This document shows, piece after piece, positions 61,449 to 64,000 of a stretch of DNA of 64,000 bases. The stretch's first letter is position 1, and each line of letters opens with the position of its first letter. The stretch is from Microbacterium sp. RU1D (GTDB lineage Bacteria; Actinomycetota; Actinomycetes; Actinomycetales; Microbacteriaceae): contig NZ_FTPQ01000001.1 in assembly GCF_900156435.1 (NCBI RefSeq), positions 1,116,001-1,180,000 on the forward strand, written 5' to 3'. The translations under genes were made by a program, and so were the position numbers. The notes under the pieces are model-generated. The model saw only the letters and a list, made by a program, of their open reading frames with translations. It made no database searches and had not been told where the DNA came from.

Positions 61449-62570
61449 GTGACCATGGAGATCGACCTCGGCCGCGCCAAGCGCGCCCGCCGCGCCTACA
61501 CCTTCGACGACATCGCCGTCGTACCGTCGCGGCGCACGCGTAACCCCGAAGACGTATCGACCGCGTGGACCATCGATGCGTTCCCGTTCGAGATCCCCGT
61601 GCTCGGCGCGCCGATGGACTCCGTGGTCAGCCCGCGCACGGCCATCGAGCTCGGTCGCCTCGGCGGCCTCGGCGTGCTCGACCTCGAGGGTCTGTGGACG
61701 CGCTACGACGATCCCGAGCCGCTCCTGGCCGAGATCGCGACGCTCCCCGAGGCCGACGCCACGCGCCGGATGCAGCAGCTCTACTCGGAGCCGATCAAGC
61801 CCGAGCTCGTGCGAGACCGCCTGGCCGAGGTGCGCGCCGCCGGCGTCACCGTGGCCGGCGCCCTCACCCCGCAGCGCACGCACGACCTCTACGAGACCGT
61901 CGTCGCCGCCGGTGTCGACCTCTTCGTCATCCGGGGCACCACGGTCTCGGCCGAGCACGTCTCGAGCGTCGCCGAGCCGCTGAACCTCAAGAAGTTCATC
62001 TACGACCTCGACGTTCCCGTGATCGTCGGAGGAGCGGCCACCTACACCGCCGCGCTGCACCTCATGCGCACCGGTGCCGCCGGTGTGCTCGTCGGCTTCG
62101 GCGGGGGAGCGGCGTCCACCACGCGCGCGACCCTCGGCCTGCACGCGCCGATGGCCACGGCCGTCGCCGACGTCGCGGGCGCCCGTCGCGACTACCTCGA
62201 CGAGTCGGGCGGACGTTACGTCCACGTCATCGCGGATGGCGGCGTGGGCACCTCCGGCGACATCGTGAAGGCCCTCGCCATGGGCGCGGATGCCGTCATG
62301 CTCGGCGTCGCGCTCGCACGGGCGACCGATGCGCCCGGTCGGGGCTTCCACTGGGGTCCCGAGGCGCACCACGCCAAGCTGCCGCGCGGACGCCGGGTCG
62401 CGGTCGACCGCGTGGGTCCGCTCGAGCAGATCCTCTACGGGCCGGCGCCCGTCGCCGACGGCACGGCCAACCTCATCGGCGCGCTCAAGAAGTCGATGGC
62501 CACCACCGGGTACTCCGACCTCAAGGAGTTCCAGCGCGTCGAGGTCGTCGTCGCCCCCTACGGGCACTGA
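61449..62570 (+). CDS. guaB3: GuaB3 family IMP dehydrogenase-related protein
   Basis: A 373-residue TIM-barrel protein of the GuaB3 family, actinobacterial IMP dehydrogenase relatives without CBS domains. It begins MTMEIDLGRAKRARRAYTFDD and has VPSRRTRNPEDV, PVLGAPMDSVVSP, VIADGGVGTSGDIVKALAMGAD and HAKLPRGRRVAVDR. The GPGS-C-TT catalytic loop of true GuaB is not seen; the equivalent loop reads VLVGFGGGAASTTRATLG, with no cysteine. The reaction is therefore uncertain, though the family has been linked to purine interconversion. Confidence 0.92.
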   Translation: MTMEIDLGRAKRARRAYTFDDIAVVPSRRTRNPEDVSTAWTIDAFPFEIPVLGAPMDSVVSPRTAIELGRLGGLGVLDLEGLWTRYDDPEPLLAEIATLPEADATRRMQQLYSEPIKPELVRDRLAEVRAAGVTVAGALTPQRTHDLYETVVAAGVDLFVIRGTTVSAEHVSSVAEPLNLKKFIYDLDVPVIVGGAATYTAALHLMRTGAAGVLVGFGGGAASTTRATLGLHAPMATAVADVAGARRDYLDESGGRYVHVIADGGVGTSGDIVKALAMGADAVMLGVALARATDAPGRGFHWGPEAHHAKLPRGRRVAVDRVGPLEQILYGPAPVADGTANLIGALKKSMATTGYSDLKEFQRVEVVVAPYGH

Positions 62571-62583
62571 CACCGGAGACCGC

Positions 62584-63468
62584 ATGACGTCCACCCCCGC
62601 GACGGCTTCCGCCCCGCCCCAGGTCTTCCCGCCCACGCTGCGGGAGGTCATGCTGCGGCCGCGGTGGATCGCGCTGCTGGCGTTCTCCCTCGTGATCGCC
62701 GGGGCGCTCGCGTGGCTCGGACAGTGGCAGCTCGGGCGGGCCGTCGACACCTCGCCGCCTGAGCCGGGGCAGACCGAGCTCGTCCGCCCACTCGCCGATG
62801 TCGTTCAGCCCGGCGACTACCTGCCCGAGCCGCTCGTCGGTCAGCGGGTCGACGTGAGCGGTACGTGGGTGGCATCCGACTTCATCGTCGTGTCGTCGCG
62901 CTACAACGATGACGTCGAGGGGTACTGGGTGACGGGCCAGCTCCGCGTCGCGGGCACGGCAGAGCCGACCTCGATCGCCGTGGCGACCGGCTGGACCAGC
63001 GATCGAGACCAGGCGGACGCGGCAGCCGCGCGACTGCAGGCCGACGCGGAGGCCGACCCCACCGCCGTCGTCGAGGTGACCGGGCGCCTCATCTCCGACG
63101 AGGGCCCGTCCGTGCCGCCCGCCGGCGCCGACCCGCAGACGTTGGTGAAGATGTCGCCCGCGATGCTGCTCGGGCGCTGGCACGACACCGACGATCTCGA
63201 CGTGTACCGGCAGTACGTCGCCTCGCAGACGGCGATCGGCCCGCTCGACGCGATCGCCTCGCCCGCACCCGACGAACGCTCCCGCGTCAACTGGCTCAAC
63301 ATCTTCTACGCCGCCGAATGGGCGATCTTCGCCGGCTTCGCGCTGTACCTCTGGTACCGGCTCGCGCGCGACGCGTGGGAGAAGGAGGTCGAAGACCTCG
63401 AGGACGAACAGTTCGAGACCGAGCAGCCCGGGCCGCTCGCGGCGGAAGCCGCGGAATCCCGCGACTAG
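62584..63468 (+). CDS. SURF1 family cytochrome oxidase biogenesis protein
   Basis: A 294-residue SURF1-like assembly factor for the aa3-type cytochrome c oxidase. It has the two family membrane helices: LAFSLVIAGALAWLGQWQLGRA (about 32-52) and FYAAEWAIFAGFALYLWYRL near 241-262. The extracytoplasmic beta domain between them contains VDVSGTWVASDFIVVSSRYN and VAVATGWTSD-like AVATGWTSDRDQA. The C-terminal tail is acidic. It lies 13 nt after guaB3. Confidence 0.92.
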   Translation: MTSTPATASAPPQVFPPTLREVMLRPRWIALLAFSLVIAGALAWLGQWQLGRAVDTSPPEPGQTELVRPLADVVQPGDYLPEPLVGQRVDVSGTWVASDFIVVSSRYNDDVEGYWVTGQLRVAGTAEPTSIAVATGWTSDRDQADAAAARLQADAEADPTAVVEVTGRLISDEGPSVPPAGADPQTLVKMSPAMLLGRWHDTDDLDVYRQYVASQTAIGPLDAIASPAPDERSRVNWLNIFYAAEWAIFAGFALYLWYRLARDAWEKEVEDLEDEQFETEQPGPLAAEAAESRD

Positions 63469-63471
63469 ACT
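63466..63471 (+). promoter_or_regulatory. -10 element (TAGACT) overlapping a stop codon
   Basis: TAGACT is 7 nt before ATG 63479, and its TAG is the stop codon of the SURF1 gene. Confidence 0.5.
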
Positions 63472-63478
63472 GGCATCC

Positions 63479-64000
63479 ATGCCCCGCGCCCCGAAGCTCG
63501 CCTCATTCCCGGCGATCCGCGGAGCCCTGAAGTTCTACCAGATCTGCTCGATCATCACCGGTATCGGCCTGCTGCTGCTGGTCGCTGAGATGATCCTGAA
63601 GTACACGCCCATTCACGTGGAGCTGTTCCTCGGCGGATCCGGGGGCTTCCTGTGGTTCGCGGATGCCGTTCCCGGCCCCGACTGCCAGTGGTTCTCGCTC
63701 TTCGTACCCGGCGGCAGCGGCTGCGAGATCCTCTCCACGGGTGACGGTGTGAACGTGTCGCTCGCGATCCTCGTCGCCCACGGCTGGTTCTACGTCGTCT
63801 ACCTCATTTCGTGCTTCCGCGTCTGGAGTCTGATGCGGTGGCCGTTCCGTCGGTTCGTCTTCCTCGCCCTCGGTGGCGTGGTGCCGTTCCTCTCCTTCAT
63901 CCTCGAGGTGCGCACCGCCCGCGGCGTGCGCGCCTACCTCGCCGAGCGCGAGGCCGCCCAGGCCTCGGCTCCCGTCTCCGCCCCGGAGGGCACCCGGTGA
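63479..64000 (+). CDS. DUF3817 domain-containing membrane protein
   Basis: A 173-residue integral membrane protein of the DUF3817 family, common in actinobacteria. It has helices near 22-40, 97-118 and 127-146. FYQICSIITGIGLLLLVAEMILKY and the VNVSLAILVAHGWFYVVYLISCFRVWSL segment are the family core, and an extracytoplasmic loop (about 42-92) carries two cysteines (GPDCQWF, GSGCEIL). The C-terminus is charged and cytoplasmic. It ends on the last base of the window, so the gene is complete. Confidence 0.9.
   Translation: MPRAPKLASFPAIRGALKFYQICSIITGIGLLLLVAEMILKYTPIHVELFLGGSGGFLWFADAVPGPDCQWFSLFVPGGSGCEILSTGDGVNVSLAILVAHGWFYVVYLISCFRVWSLMRWPFRRFVFLALGGVVPFLSFILEVRTARGVRAYLAEREAAQASAPVSAPEGTR

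Overview
The window is chromosomal DNA from a high-GC Gram-positive bacterium. By inspection it is about 70% G+C, coding sequence is dense, GTG starts are common, and many genes appear to be transcribed without a 5' leader. The gene content points to an actinobacterium of the Microbacteriaceae, most likely Microbacterium or a close relative. Supporting features are the rplM-rpsI-glmM-coaA-glmS-acpS-alr-tsaE-tsaB-rimI-tsaD order, a GuaB plus GuaB3 pair, a DUF7882 protein, a wall-polymer glycosyltransferase and HrcA/CIRCE control of groES. The genus is an inference; no rRNA or tRNA gene lies in the window.

Region 1 (1-13.2 kb) is mixed: a glycosyltransferase cut by the window edge, two alpha/beta or transglutaminase-type enzymes, a DUF2207 membrane protein, a MarR regulator divergent from a DUF7882 gene, small membrane proteins, an aldo/keto reductase, a DivIVA-like coiled-coil protein, a DUF998 membrane protein and a large MalT-type LuxR regulator.

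Region 2 (13.5-31.7 kb) looks like a surface-polysaccharide locus. It holds a Wzz/BY-kinase (tyrosine autokinase), two polyprenyl-phosphate sugar-1-phosphate transferases, a low-molecular-weight protein tyrosine phosphatase, a UDP-glucose dehydrogenase and two paralogous PIG-L deacetylases, one anchored and one with a Tat-like signal. Inside it lies a complete set of Tat translocase components (TatA-TatC on one strand, TatB behind the phosphatase on the other) next to an XRE regulator. An AarF/UbiB kinase, a YihY protein and several very small membrane or zinc-ribbon proteins also sit here.

Region 3 (31.7-36.9 kb) has an ohr/ohrR peroxide module with a clear 25-bp operator, a CBS-domain CNNM/HlyC-family protein, a PepSY lipoprotein, a haloperoxidase-type hydrolase and a CPBP intramembrane protease. 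Region 4 (37.1-51.2 kb) is core housekeeping: ribosomal proteins L13 and S9, amino-sugar synthesis (GlmM, GlmS), CoA and ACP maturation (CoaA, AcpS), D-alanine supply (Alr), the t6A tRNA-modification set (TsaE, TsaB, TsaD) with RimI, and groES behind two CIRCE operators.

Region 5 (51.3-58.9 kb) carries RarD and a branched-chain amino-acid ABC transporter split into two units: livK on the plus strand, and livH-livM-livG-livF plus a lipoprotein on the minus strand. LivH has an unusual secreted-type N-terminal domain. Region 6 (59.2-64 kb) holds guaB, a TMEM175-like channel gene, guaB3, SURF1 and a DUF3817 protein.

Two patterns run through the whole window. Sixteen genes have a TANNNT hexamer 6-8 nt before the start codon, as expected for leaderless transcripts. 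The heptamer GGATGCC/GGCATCC recurs roughly every 800 bp on both strands and brings in otherwise rare codons.
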